From contig SCRM01000019.1 of assembly GCA_004298045.1 (NCBI GenBank), forward strand, positions 124,001 to 188,000: a DNA stretch of 64,000 nt, written 5' to 3'. Under the pieces are notes generated by a model. The model did not search any database. It had not been told where the DNA came from and saw only the letters and a list, made by a program, of their open reading frames with translations. Positions 8,577-17,133 of the stretch are shown one piece after another (position 1 is the first letter of the stretch; each line of letters begins with the position of its first letter). The DNA comes from Rhodanobacter sp. GTDB lineage: Bacteria > Pseudomonadota > Gammaproteobacteria > Xanthomonadales > Rhodanobacteraceae. The position numbers and the translations under genes were made by a program.

Positions 8577-10517
8577 ATGTGCGGCGTCGCCGGTTTCTTT
8601 GGCATCGCGGATCAGGCAGATGCGGATCGCGCGCGGCTGACCCGCATGATCCACACGCTGCACCACCGGGGCCCGGACGGCTACGGTTTTCATCAGGCGC
8701 CGGGCATCGGGCTGGCGCATGCGCGGCTCGCGGTGATCGACTTCAAGACCGGCGCGCAGCCCATGGCCAACGAGGACGGCAGCGTGTGGACGGTATTCAA
8801 CGGCGAGGTGTTCAATTACCGCGCGCTGCGCACCCAACTCGTCGCGCACGGCCACCGGTTTGCCACCCGATCCGACACCGAAGTGATCGTGCACCTGTAC
8901 GAGGAGTACGGCGACGATTTCGTCCGGCACCTCAATGGCCAATTCGCGCTGGCCCTGTGGGACTCGCGCCGGCGGCGCCTGGTGCTGGCGCGCGACCGCT
9001 GTGGCGTACGGCCGCTGTTTTTCGCCCGCGCCGGCGGACGCCTGTGGTTCGCCTCCGAGATCAAGGCGCTGCTGGTCGGGGCGCCGATCACCGCGCGGCT
9101 CGACCCGTTCAGCCTGGCGCAGACATTTGCTTACTGGGGTCCGGTCGCACCGGGCAGCGTATTTGCCGGTATCGAAAGCCTGCCGCCGGGCCACCTGCTC
9201 GCGATCGAAGCCGACGGCCGCGAAACCCTCACCCGCTACTGGGACTGGACGTTCCCCGAGCGCGACGCGCCGACCACGCGCTGGACGAGCATCGAGCAAG
9301 CCGCCGGCGAGCTGCGCGAACTGCTGACCGATGCGGTGCGCCTGCGCCTGCAGGCCGACGTGCCGCTGGGCGCCTACCTCAGCGGCGGGCTGGATTCCTC
9401 GGCGGTGACCGCGCTGATGCGCACGGCCGGCAGCACGCAACTGCGCACCTACTCCGTGGCCTTCGACGAGGCGGAGTTCGATGAAAGCGCCGAACAGCAG
9501 ACGATGGTGCGTTATTTGGGCTGCGACCACGCCACGCTGCGCTGCACCCGGGCACAGATCGGCGAGGCCTTCCCGGCGTTCATCCGGCATGCCGAGATGC
9601 CGGTGCTGCGCACCGCCGGGGTGCCGTTGATGCTGCTGGCGCAACAGGTGCGTGCGGATGGCCGCAAGGTAGTACTGACCGGCGAGGGCGCCGACGAGGT
9701 GTTTGCCGGCTACGACTTGTTCAAGGAGGCCAAGGTGCGCCGGTTCTGGGCGCGCCAGCCGGGCTCCCACTTTCGCTCCGCCCTGCTCGGCCGTCTCTAC
9801 GGCTATCTCGACCACTCGCCGACCCGGCACGCGGCGCTGGCCACGGCGTTCTTCGGTCGCGGCATGGAGCACCTCGATCGCCCGATCTTCGCGCATGCGC
9901 CGCGCTGGTCCAGTTGGCAACATGCGCTGCGTTTTTTCGCACCCGACCTGCGCGCAAGCCTGGCCGACTGGAACCCGCCGGACTGGTACGAGGCGCGCCT
10001 GCCGGCCGCCATCGCGCGCTGGGCACCGCTGGCGCGCGACCAGTACGTGGAGGCCAAATCGCTGCTGGCGGATTATCTGCTGCCGGCGCAAGGGGATCGC
10101 CCGGCGATGGCGCACTCGGTGGAAGGCCGCTTCCCGTTTCTCGACCACCGCGTGATCGAGTTTGCCAACGCACTCCCCGCACGCTGGAAAATCCGCGGCC
10201 TGACCGAGAAGCACGTGCTGCGCAAGGCGCTGGACGGCCTGTTGCCGCCGGCGATCCAGGCGCGCACCAAGCAGCCGTATCGCGCGCCGGACCAGGCGAG
10301 CTTTTTCGCCAACGGCAAACCGCTCGACTACGTGGCCGAACTGCTGAGTCCGGAACGGCTTGCCGCCAGCGGCTATTTCGATCCGGTCGCGGTTGGATAC
10401 CTGGTGGAGAAATGCCGACGCGGCCACGCCATCGGCTTTGCCGACAACCAGGCCTTCGTCGGCATCCTGTCGACGATGCTGCTGGACGAGACTTTCGTGC
10501 GGCGGCGTGCCGCATGA
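8577..10517 (+). CDS. Asparagine synthase-like glutamine amidotransferase
   Basis: This is a 646-residue protein with class II glutamine amidotransferase and asparagine synthase domains. The start is fixed by MCGVAGFFG, because Cys2 is the glutaminase nucleophile exposed after Met removal. The synthetase half carries the PP-loop SGGLDSSAV and the later GEGADEVFAGYD, so both active sites look intact. Members either make asparagine or amidate a carboxylate on another molecule. Here the gene heads an operon with a free ACP and an acyl-AMP ligase, the combination I recall from exosortase-A-associated EPS loci, so amidation of a carrier-bound acyl group or a sugar acid is more likely than housekeeping asparagine synthesis. 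No exosortase gene is seen in this window. Confidence 0.88.
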   Translation: MCGVAGFFGIADQADADRARLTRMIHTLHHRGPDGYGFHQAPGIGLAHARLAVIDFKTGAQPMANEDGSVWTVFNGEVFNYRALRTQLVAHGHRFATRSDTEVIVHLYEEYGDDFVRHLNGQFALALWDSRRRRLVLARDRCGVRPLFFARAGGRLWFASEIKALLVGAPITARLDPFSLAQTFAYWGPVAPGSVFAGIESLPPGHLLAIEADGRETLTRYWDWTFPERDAPTTRWTSIEQAAGELRELLTDAVRLRLQADVPLGAYLSGGLDSSAVTALMRTAGSTQLRTYSVAFDEAEFDESAEQQTMVRYLGCDHATLRCTRAQIGEAFPAFIRHAEMPVLRTAGVPLMLLAQQVRADGRKVVLTGEGADEVFAGYDLFKEAKVRRFWARQPGSHFRSALLGRLYGYLDHSPTRHAALATAFFGRGMEHLDRPIFAHAPRWSSWQHALRFFAPDLRASLADWNPPDWYEARLPAAIARWAPLARDQYVEAKSLLADYLLPAQGDRPAMAHSVEGRFPFLDHRVIEFANALPARWKIRGLTEKHVLRKALDGLLPPAIQARTKQPYRAPDQASFFANGKPLDYVAELLSPERLAASGYFDPVAVGYLVEKCRRGHAIGFADNQAFVGILSTMLLDETFVRRRAA

Positions 10518-10535
10518 CGTTCAAGGGAACCACGC

Positions 10536-10805
10536 ATGTCCACCGAAATCACGGCCGTCAAGCCACGCGTACGCGATTACATCCTGCACAACCTGCTGTT
10601 CAGCGACGACGCCGCCGAACTGCCCGACGACACCTCGCTGCTCGACCGCGGCATCATCGACTCCACCGGCGTGCTCGAAGTGGTGATGTTCATCGAGGAA
10701 ACCTTCGGCCTGCACGTGAAGGCGAGCGACATGCTGCCGGAGAATTTCGACACCGTGAACGCCATCGCTGCCTTCGTCGAACGCCAACGGCAGGCCGTCG
10801 CGTGA
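10536..10805 (+). CDS. Free-standing acyl carrier protein
   Basis: This is an 89-residue acidic protein with the phosphopantetheine attachment motif GIIDSTGVLE, in which the serine is the modified residue. The length and the predicted four-helix layout match a discrete ACP/PCP. It lies 18 bases after the amidotransferase gene, and its stop overlaps the GTG start of the acyl-AMP ligase, so the ligase probably loads it. A role in fatty-acid synthesis is unlikely because no fab genes are nearby. Confidence 0.88.
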   Translation: MSTEITAVKPRVRDYILHNLLFSDDAAELPDDTSLLDRGIIDSTGVLEVVMFIEETFGLHVKASDMLPENFDTVNAIAAFVERQRQAVA

Positions 10806-12364
10806 CCACCGCACCGCGCCGGCTGCTGTTCGACGCGCTGTTCGAACCCGGCGCCGACCCGGCGTGGGCGGCACGCACCGCAGCGATCGTCGATGGCAAG
10901 GCGTACCGCTACGCGGAACTGGTGGATGCAGTGCAGCGCCTGGCCGCGGCCCTGACGGCACGCGGTGTCGGCCGCGGCGACCGCGTGGCGATCTACATGG
11001 ACAACACCTGGCCGTGCCTGGTCGCGATACTGGCCACGCTGGTCGCCGGCGGCGTGTTCGTGGTGGTGAATCCGCTGACCAAGCGCGACAAACTCGGCTT
11101 CGTGCTGGACGACAGCGGCGCGCGCGTGCTCATTACCGACGGCCACTTGGCACCCGAATTCCTGCCGCTGCTGCCCGCGCATCCGGCCCTGCACGTGATC
11201 GCCCCCGGCACCTTGCCGGAGGGCACGACCGGCATCGATAGCTACGCCGCAGTGCTCGCGCGCAGCACGCCTTGTGCAGCGCCGGCGCCGGCGATTGCGC
11301 TCGACCTTGCGGCGCTCATCTACACCTCCGGCTCAACCGGCGCGCCCAAGGGCGTGATGCACACCCACCAGTCGATGCTGTTTGCCGCGCAAAGCCTGAT
11401 CCAGTACCTGCGCCTGGGCGCGGACGACCGCATCGTGTGCGCACTGCCGCTGGCGTTCGACTACGGCCTGTACCAATGGCTGATGACGGTGCAACTCGGT
11501 GCCACGCTGGTGCTGGAGCGCTCCTTCGCCTTTCCCGCGAAGGTGTTCGCGCGCATGGTGGAGTTCGATGCCACCGTGTTTCCCGGCGTGCCCACCATCT
11601 TCGCGATGCTGCTTTCCGCGCACCGGCGCGAGCGGCTGTGCTTCCCGTCCGTCACCCGCGTCACCAACACCGCCGCCGCGCTGCCCGACGAGCAGGCGCT
11701 GCGCCTGCGCGAGATCTTCCCGAACGCGCTGATCTATAAGATGTACGGCCTCACCGAGTGCAAGCGCGTGTGCTATCTGGAACCCGAGCTGATGGAGGCC
11801 AAACCCGGCTCGGTGGGCAAGGCGATCCCCGGCACCGAAGTGTTCCTGCGCGCCCCGAACGGCGGCCCGGTGGCGCCCGGCGCCGCCGGCATTCTCCACG
11901 TGCGCGGGCCGCACGTGATGCTCGGCTACTGGAACCGCCCGGATCTTTCCGCATACATGCTGGTGCCCGGCAAGCTGCCCGGCGAGCGCGTGCTGTGCAC
12001 CCACGACTGGTTCCGCATGGATGCCGAAGGCTTTCTGTATTTCGTCGGCCGCAGCGACGACATCATCAAGACGCGCGGCGAAAAGGTCAGCCCGGTGGAA
12101 GTGGAAAACGTGCTGCAGGCACTCGACGGCGTGCGCGAGGCGGCCGTGGTCGGCGTGCCGGACGAGCTCTTGGGGCAGGCGATCCACGCCTACGTGGTGC
12201 TGGAGCCGGACGCCGCCTTGCGCCCGGCACAATTGCGCGCCTACTGCCTGAAACACCTGGAAAGTTTCATGGTGCCGCAGCAGATCACGCCCTGCGCGGC
12301 GCTGCCGCGCACCCAGACCGGCAAGGTCAGCCGCAAGGCCCTGCTGGAACATCCCCCGGTTTGA
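10802..12364 (+). CDS. Acyl-AMP ligase (ANL superfamily)
   Basis: This 520-residue enzyme probably begins at the GTG overlapping the ACP stop codon (GTGA). The frame is open further upstream, but that part is antisense-like sequence inside the amidotransferase gene. ANL hallmarks are YTSGSTGAPKGVMHTH, KMYGLTECK, a W(F)RMDAEGFLYFVGRSDD hinge region and a C-terminal QTGKVSRK lysine. It should activate a carboxylic or amino acid as an adenylate and pass it to the adjacent ACP. It resembles acyl-CoA/ACP ligases of EPS-linked clusters. The substrate is unknown. Confidence 0.87.
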   Translation: MTTAPRRLLFDALFEPGADPAWAARTAAIVDGKAYRYAELVDAVQRLAAALTARGVGRGDRVAIYMDNTWPCLVAILATLVAGGVFVVVNPLTKRDKLGFVLDDSGARVLITDGHLAPEFLPLLPAHPALHVIAPGTLPEGTTGIDSYAAVLARSTPCAAPAPAIALDLAALIYTSGSTGAPKGVMHTHQSMLFAAQSLIQYLRLGADDRIVCALPLAFDYGLYQWLMTVQLGATLVLERSFAFPAKVFARMVEFDATVFPGVPTIFAMLLSAHRRERLCFPSVTRVTNTAAALPDEQALRLREIFPNALIYKMYGLTECKRVCYLEPELMEAKPGSVGKAIPGTEVFLRAPNGGPVAPGAAGILHVRGPHVMLGYWNRPDLSAYMLVPGKLPGERVLCTHDWFRMDAEGFLYFVGRSDDIIKTRGEKVSPVEVENVLQALDGVREAAVVGVPDELLGQAIHAYVVLEPDAALRPAQLRAYCLKHLESFMVPQQITPCAALPRTQTGKVSRKALLEHPPV

Positions 12365-12367
12365 CCG

Positions 12368-13261
12368 ATGCCCATGAACGCCACTTACGCCACCTTGCAC
12401 CAGCGCCTTGCAGCCAGTCTGGAAACCGTGCCCGACAAACCGCTGGAAAACGCGGACACTGCACTGCGCGCGCTGTGGTTCGCCGCCGCCGGTGCGCCGT
12501 GCTCACTCGCCGCCGCGGCCATCGGTGAGTTGCCGCCACTGGCGGACGCCGCCGCACAGCGGCGGCTCGAAGCACTCGTCGGGCGCCGGCTGGCTGGTGA
12601 GCCGGTTGCCTACCTCACCGGCCGCAGCCGCTTCATGGGGCTCGATCTTTTGAGCGGCCCCGGCGCGCTGATCCCGCGGATCGAAACCGAATTGCTTGCG
12701 CAAGGCTGCATCGACCTGCTCGCGGCGCGCGATGCACACCAGGCCGCGCGCGTCATCGACGTGTGCACCGGCTCCGGCAACCTGGCCTTCGCCATCGCCC
12801 GGCAGGTGCCCGGCGCCGAGGTGTTCGGCGCGGACATCAGCGCCGACGCACTTGCGCTGGCCGCCCGCAACCGCGACTGGCTCAAGGCAGACAACGTCAG
12901 CCTGTGCGAAGGCGACCTGTTGACCCCCTTCGGCGCCGAATTCGACGCCACCGTCGATCTCGTGGCATGCGCGCCGCCGTACATCACCAGCGCCAAGGTA
13001 CCGCACATGGCCACGGAAATCGCCGCCCACGAACCGCGGCTGGCGTTCGACGGCGGCCCGCTCGGCGTCACCATCCTGCTCCGCCTGCTGGAAGAGGCCC
13101 CGCGCCTGCTCAAGCACGGCGGCTGGCTCGCCTTCGAAGCCGGGCTGGGCCAAGGCCCGGCCATGCAGCGTCGCCTGGCACGCGATCGCCACTACGACAC
13201 CGTACGGGCGCTGACTGACGCGCACGGCGACATCCGCGCCATCCTGGCGCATCGCGCCTGA
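12368..13261 (+). CDS. PrmC/HemK-like class I methyltransferase with APPY motif
   Basis: This is a 297-residue SAM-dependent methyltransferase, starting 3 bases after the ligase stop; an ATG two codons later is an alternative start. It has an N-terminal helical region and then VIDVCTGSGNLAFAIA (motif I) and an acidic GADIS. The signature NPPY of PrmC-type N5-glutamine methyltransferases is changed to APPY (in CAPPYITS). NPPY normally binds the amide or amine being methylated, so the change suggests an altered substrate. Its position in the amidotransferase operon supports tailoring of a small molecule or carrier-bound amide rather than release-factor methylation. Confidence 0.8.
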   Translation: MPMNATYATLHQRLAASLETVPDKPLENADTALRALWFAAAGAPCSLAAAAIGELPPLADAAAQRRLEALVGRRLAGEPVAYLTGRSRFMGLDLLSGPGALIPRIETELLAQGCIDLLAARDAHQAARVIDVCTGSGNLAFAIARQVPGAEVFGADISADALALAARNRDWLKADNVSLCEGDLLTPFGAEFDATVDLVACAPPYITSAKVPHMATEIAAHEPRLAFDGGPLGVTILLRLLEEAPRLLKHGGWLAFEAGLGQGPAMQRRLARDRHYDTVRALTDAHGDIRAILAHRA

Positions 13262-13282
13262 CCACGTGAAGCGGAGATCAGC

Positions 13283-14269
13283 GTGAGCCCACTCAACCCC
13301 GATGTGTTCGCCCTCGATGGCGCGGCCGAGACCGACCGCCTCGCCGCCGCCCTGCGCGAAACCACCGCGCGCGTGCTGCACAAGCGCGGGCTGGTGGTCG
13401 CGATCTCCGGCGGTGTCGACAGCTCGGTGTGCGCCGCGCTCGCGGTCAAGGCGCTGGGCGCGCAGCACGTGCTGGCGCTGATCCTGCCCGAGCGCGACTC
13501 CGCCAGCAGCAGCGCGGCGCATGCGCGCGTGCTCGCGGAACACCTGGGCGTGCGGGTCGAAACCGTGGACATTGCCCCCACGCTCGCCGCCATCGGCTGC
13601 TACCGTGCGCGCGACGAGGCCGTGCGCCGCCTGGTGCCCGAATACACCGCCGACTGGCGCATGAAGATCGTCATTGCCGGCGGCCGGCAAGGCGCGATCA
13701 ACCACTTCAACCTCGTCGCCGAATCGCCGGCCGGCGAGCGCCGCGAGTGCGCACTGCCACTGCCCGAATACCTGCAGATCGTCGCCGCCACCAACTTCAA
13801 GCAGCGCATCCGCAAGACGCTCGAGTACTACCACGCCGACCGCCTGAACTACGCCGTGGTCGGCACCCCGAACCGGCTCGAATACGACCAGGGCTTCTTC
13901 GTCAAGAACGGCGACGGCGCGGCCGACGTCAAGCCCATCGCGCATCTGTACAAGACGCAGGTCTACGCGCTGGCGAAATACCTCGGCCTGCCCGCCTGCG
14001 TCGCCACCGCCGAGCCCACCACCGACACCTACAGCCTTGCCCAAGGCCAGGACGAGTTCTATTTCGCCCTGCCGTGGGCCAAGATGGATCTTGCGCTGTG
14101 GGCGCTGGAACACGAGCGCCCGACCAGCGAACTCGCGGCCGCCCTGGGCCTCGACGCACCCCAGGCCGAAGCGATCTACGCCGACATCCGCAACAAGCGC
14201 CGCAGCACGCGTTACCTGCACCTGGCGCCGCAGATGTTCGGCGCCGTCGCCACCGGGGCACCGTCATGA
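13283..14269 (+). CDS. NAD synthase-like PP-loop amide ligase
   Basis: This 328-residue protein starts at GTG, with GGAGA 6-7 bases upstream. It has the N-type ATP pyrophosphatase loop AISGGVDSSVCAAL and overall resembles ammonia-dependent NAD synthetases (NadE), including GTPNRLEYDQGFFVKNGDGAADVKPIAHLYKTQV-type segments, of which only the first part is quoted in full elsewhere. No glutaminase domain is present, so ammonia would come from another protein, possibly the amidotransferase at the head of the operon. A true NAD synthase inside this operon would be odd. Adenylation and amidation of a pathway intermediate is my preferred reading, but this is an inference. Confidence 0.75.
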   Translation: MSPLNPDVFALDGAAETDRLAAALRETTARVLHKRGLVVAISGGVDSSVCAALAVKALGAQHVLALILPERDSASSSAAHARVLAEHLGVRVETVDIAPTLAAIGCYRARDEAVRRLVPEYTADWRMKIVIAGGRQGAINHFNLVAESPAGERRECALPLPEYLQIVAATNFKQRIRKTLEYYHADRLNYAVVGTPNRLEYDQGFFVKNGDGAADVKPIAHLYKTQVYALAKYLGLPACVATAEPTTDTYSLAQGQDEFYFALPWAKMDLALWALEHERPTSELAAALGLDAPQAEAIYADIRNKRRSTRYLHLAPQMFGAVATGAPS

Positions 14270-15330
14270 ACGCCGTCGCCGCCAGGCCAGCGGAACCCCG
14301 CGGTTATTGGACGCGACTCGCCGACCCCGAGCGTGATCGCGCTGCCGTCATTGCGCTATGGCAACGCAACCTCGGCGACGCGTCCCACCGGGCAGAAAAA
14401 TTCGACTGGTTCTACCGCAGCTGTCCGTTCGGCACGCCGCTCCTGATGCTGCTGTATCACGACGACGCCTTGATCGGTTGTAGCGGTGTCGCACCGCGCC
14501 GCATGCGGTGGCGTGGCAACGCGGTGCGCGCCGGCTTGCTGGCCGACATCGCGGTGGATGCGTCACACCGCACGCTGGGCCCGGCGTTGATGCTGCAACA
14601 AGCCTTGATTGCGGCCGCCGCCGGCCAATTCGACCTGCTCTACGGTTTTCCCAATCGCAAATCCCTGCCAGTCGCCACGCGTCTCGGCTACGCCAACATC
14701 GGTGAGCTGACGCGCCATTCCTATGTGTTGCGCCACACCACCTATTTGCGCCGCTACCTGCCCCGGTGGCTGGCCACCCCGATCGGCGCCGTGCTGGATC
14801 ACACGCGGATGGCCGTGCGTGCCTGCCGTCAACCGCGCAGCAACACGGTGGCAACGTGGTCGGAAGGCGTCGATCCGCGCATGGATGCGTTGTGGCAACG
14901 CCCGTTGCCCGACGCCGAACCCATCGGCGTGCGCGACACCACGACCAATCGCTGGCGTTTCGACGATTGCCCGCTGAACCACACCCGCTACCTGCTGCTG
15001 GCCGACCACCCGGAGGCGCCGCTGCGTGCGTGGTTTGCCTGCCAGGTCCACGGCACCGTCCTGCGCATATGCAGCTACTGGTCGGATCGCGGCAGCACCC
15101 ATGTGGATGCCAGCCTGGTGGCAACGCTGATACACGCGGCCCGCAGCAGCGGCCATACCTCCATCTCGTTCGCCTTCAGCGGTTGCGAGGCGCTCGCGGG
15201 CAGCTGGCAAAGCGCGGGCTTTGTCGCCCGTGAAAGCCAGCCCGCGATCGCGAAATGGCTGGACCACGAACCCGCCGGCACGAATCCGGATCGGCCCTGG
15301 TTCCTCACCGAGGCGGACGAGGATGAATAA
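14266..15330 (+). CDS. GNAT-family acyltransferase
   Basis: This 354-residue protein starts at an ATG overlapping the stop of the previous gene. The N-terminal 170 residues look like a GNAT N-acyltransferase: a beta-strand pair around LLMLLYHDDALIGCSG, then LLADIAVDASHRTLGPALMLQQ (CoA-binding motif A region) and YGFPNRKS. The C-terminal half is less familiar and may be a second, degenerate GNAT fold. It probably N-acylates an amino sugar or aminoacyl group. Proteins of this shape are common in polysaccharide and lipopeptide loci. Confidence 0.72.
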   Translation: MNAVAARPAEPRGYWTRLADPERDRAAVIALWQRNLGDASHRAEKFDWFYRSCPFGTPLLMLLYHDDALIGCSGVAPRRMRWRGNAVRAGLLADIAVDASHRTLGPALMLQQALIAAAAGQFDLLYGFPNRKSLPVATRLGYANIGELTRHSYVLRHTTYLRRYLPRWLATPIGAVLDHTRMAVRACRQPRSNTVATWSEGVDPRMDALWQRPLPDAEPIGVRDTTTNRWRFDDCPLNHTRYLLLADHPEAPLRAWFACQVHGTVLRICSYWSDRGSTHVDASLVATLIHAARSSGHTSISFAFSGCEALAGSWQSAGFVARESQPAIAKWLDHEPAGTNPDRPWFLTEADEDE

Positions 15331-15415
15331 GCCGACCTGCGGCCTTTCGGCGGCATCCTTGCTCCCCATCCGGGAACCTTCCTGCCCCAGGCACCCGACC
15401 GGAAACCCTTGACCC

Positions 15416-16597
15416 ATGCGCATCCTCTACCACCATCGCACCCAGGGACGGCAGGTCGAAGGTGTACACATTCGCGGCATCGTCGGCGCGCTGCGCGAAC
15501 TCGGGCACACGGTGGATATCCTTTCGTTTCCCGGCGCCGATCCGGAGCGCGAGCCGCCCGTCACGCCTGCCACCGGCGACGCACCGCGCAAGCGCAGCAT
15601 CGTTGCCTTGATGGCGCATGCCCCCGGCATCGCGTTCGAGTTTCTTGAGCTGGGCTACAACCTCGTCACCCGCTGGCGGGTGGGCCGGTACATCGCGCGC
15701 CAGCGGCCGCAGCTGGTGTACGAGCGCTATGCGTTGTTCCTGGGCGTCACCGTCTGGCTGTGCCGCCGTCGCGGCATCCCGATCGTGCTGGAAATCAACG
15801 ACTCGGCGTTGATGTCGCGGGTGCGTCCGCTGCACATGCAGCGCATCGCGCAACGCATCGAGGCATGGTGCTTCCGCAATGCCACCGGTCTGGTGTTCAT
15901 CTCCAGCTGGTTCCAGCAGCAGATCACGGCTGCCTACGGGAACGTGGCCCCCAGCGTGGTTTCGCCGAACGCCGCGGACTTGGCGCGCTTCGACCCCATG
16001 CGCCACGACCGGGCGACGCTGCGCGCCGCGAGGCACCTCGGCAACGGCGTGATTTGTGGCTACGTGGGGGCGTTCGTGTTCTGGCACGGCATTGCCGAGT
16101 TCGTGCGGCGCATCGCGCCCCGGCTCGACGAAGCACCGGGTTTGACGCTGCTGCTGGTCGGCGATGGCGTCGAGCTGCCAGCCGTGCGCGAGGCGATCGC
16201 CCAAGCCGGGCTGGAGCACCGCGTTTTATTGCCCGGCCGCGTGTCGCACACCGACATCCCGTCGTGGATTGCGTGCATGGACTACGCCCTGCTGGCCGAC
16301 TCCAACCAGTACGGCTCCCCGATGAAGCTGTTCGAGTTGATGGCGATGGGCGTCGGCGTAGTGGTGCCCGATTACGAACCGATCCGCGAAGTGGTGACGC
16401 CCGGCGTGGATGGCTGGCTGTTCCCGCGCAAGAACTTCGACGCCTGCGTGGATCAGGTACTCGCCCTGGCAGCGCGCCCCGACGAGCTGCAACGGGTCGG
16501 CGCCGAGGCGCGCGCCACCATCGTGCGCGCCCATCAATGGCGCAACAACGCCGAGCAACTGCTGTCGCTGGTACCCGGCAAGGACGCTGCGCCATGA
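15416..16597 (+). CDS. Family 4 glycosyltransferase
   Basis: This is a 393-residue GT-B enzyme. The N-terminal half starts with MRILYHHRT and contains a glycine-rich donor loop. The C-terminal Rossmann half has CGYVGAFVFWHGI, LLVGDG and GSPMKLFELMAMG, with the E-x7-E-like nucleotide-sugar site typical of GT4. It should transfer a sugar from a nucleotide donor to a lipid-linked acceptor on the cytoplasmic face. An 85-base gap separates it from the GNAT gene, and its stop overlaps the next start, so it remains in the same transcription unit. Confidence 0.85.
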   Translation: MRILYHHRTQGRQVEGVHIRGIVGALRELGHTVDILSFPGADPEREPPVTPATGDAPRKRSIVALMAHAPGIAFEFLELGYNLVTRWRVGRYIARQRPQLVYERYALFLGVTVWLCRRRGIPIVLEINDSALMSRVRPLHMQRIAQRIEAWCFRNATGLVFISSWFQQQITAAYGNVAPSVVSPNAADLARFDPMRHDRATLRAARHLGNGVICGYVGAFVFWHGIAEFVRRIAPRLDEAPGLTLLLVGDGVELPAVREAIAQAGLEHRVLLPGRVSHTDIPSWIACMDYALLADSNQYGSPMKLFELMAMGVGVVVPDYEPIREVVTPGVDGWLFPRKNFDACVDQVLALAARPDELQRVGAEARATIVRAHQWRNNAEQLLSLVPGKDAAP

Positions 16598-17115
16598 GCG
16601 TGCGCGCCGACCTGCACGCGAAGGCGCAGTGGTGCTACGGCAGCACGCGTCCCGCCACGCTGCTCAAGACCATCGCGACCGACGGCAGTTTCGCGATGGT
16701 CTGCTACCGCGCCATGGCATGGTGCGAGCGTCGCCGGCTGGCGCCGCTGGCGATGATCCTCAACAAGCTCAACGCGGTACTGGGCCAATGCATCATCGGC
16801 CGCGGCGCAACGTTCGGCGACGGTTTCGTGCTGGTGCACAGCCAGGGTGTCGTCATCAACGGCAGCGTGCGCGGCGGGCAACACGTCTACGTGGAACACC
16901 AGGTCACCATCGGCGCCGAAAAAGGCCGCTCGCCGATCATCGGCAACCATGTCTTCATCGGCGCCGGCGCCAAGATCGTCGGCGCGATCACCATCGGCGA
17001 CCACGCCCGCATCGGCGCCAATGCCGTCGTGGTGCATGATGTCCCTGCGGGCGCCACCGTGGGCGGCATCCCGGCCCGCATCCTCAGGCAGCGTGATCCG
17101 CAGACCGGCGAATGA
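16594..17115 (+). CDS. Left-handed beta-helix O-acetyltransferase (CysE/WcaB-like)
   Basis: This 173-residue protein starts at ATGA overlap with the glycosyltransferase. From about residue 65 it shows imperfect hexapeptide repeats (IIGRGATFGDG, VTIGAEKG, VFIGAGAKIVGAITIG, RIGANAVV) ending in GGIPARIL, the left-handed beta-helix of serine/sugar O-acetyltransferases. At 173 residues it is shorter than CysE (about 270), and it resembles polysaccharide acetyltransferases. In this locus it most likely O-acetylates an EPS sugar. It is the last gene of the operon and is convergent, with an 18-base gap, to the lyase-like gene. Confidence 0.82.
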   Translation: MSVRADLHAKAQWCYGSTRPATLLKTIATDGSFAMVCYRAMAWCERRRLAPLAMILNKLNAVLGQCIIGRGATFGDGFVLVHSQGVVINGSVRGGQHVYVEHQVTIGAEKGRSPIIGNHVFIGAGAKIVGAITIGDHARIGANAVVVHDVPAGATVGGIPARILRQRDPQTGE

Positions 17116-17133
17116 TCCCGGGCGACCGGGTGC

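Noticed and set aside
9914-10801. N-terminal extension of the acyl-AMP ligase
   Set aside because: The added 296 residues overlap the amidotransferase and ACP genes and are low-complexity. The GTG overlapping the ACP stop gives a normal ligase length.
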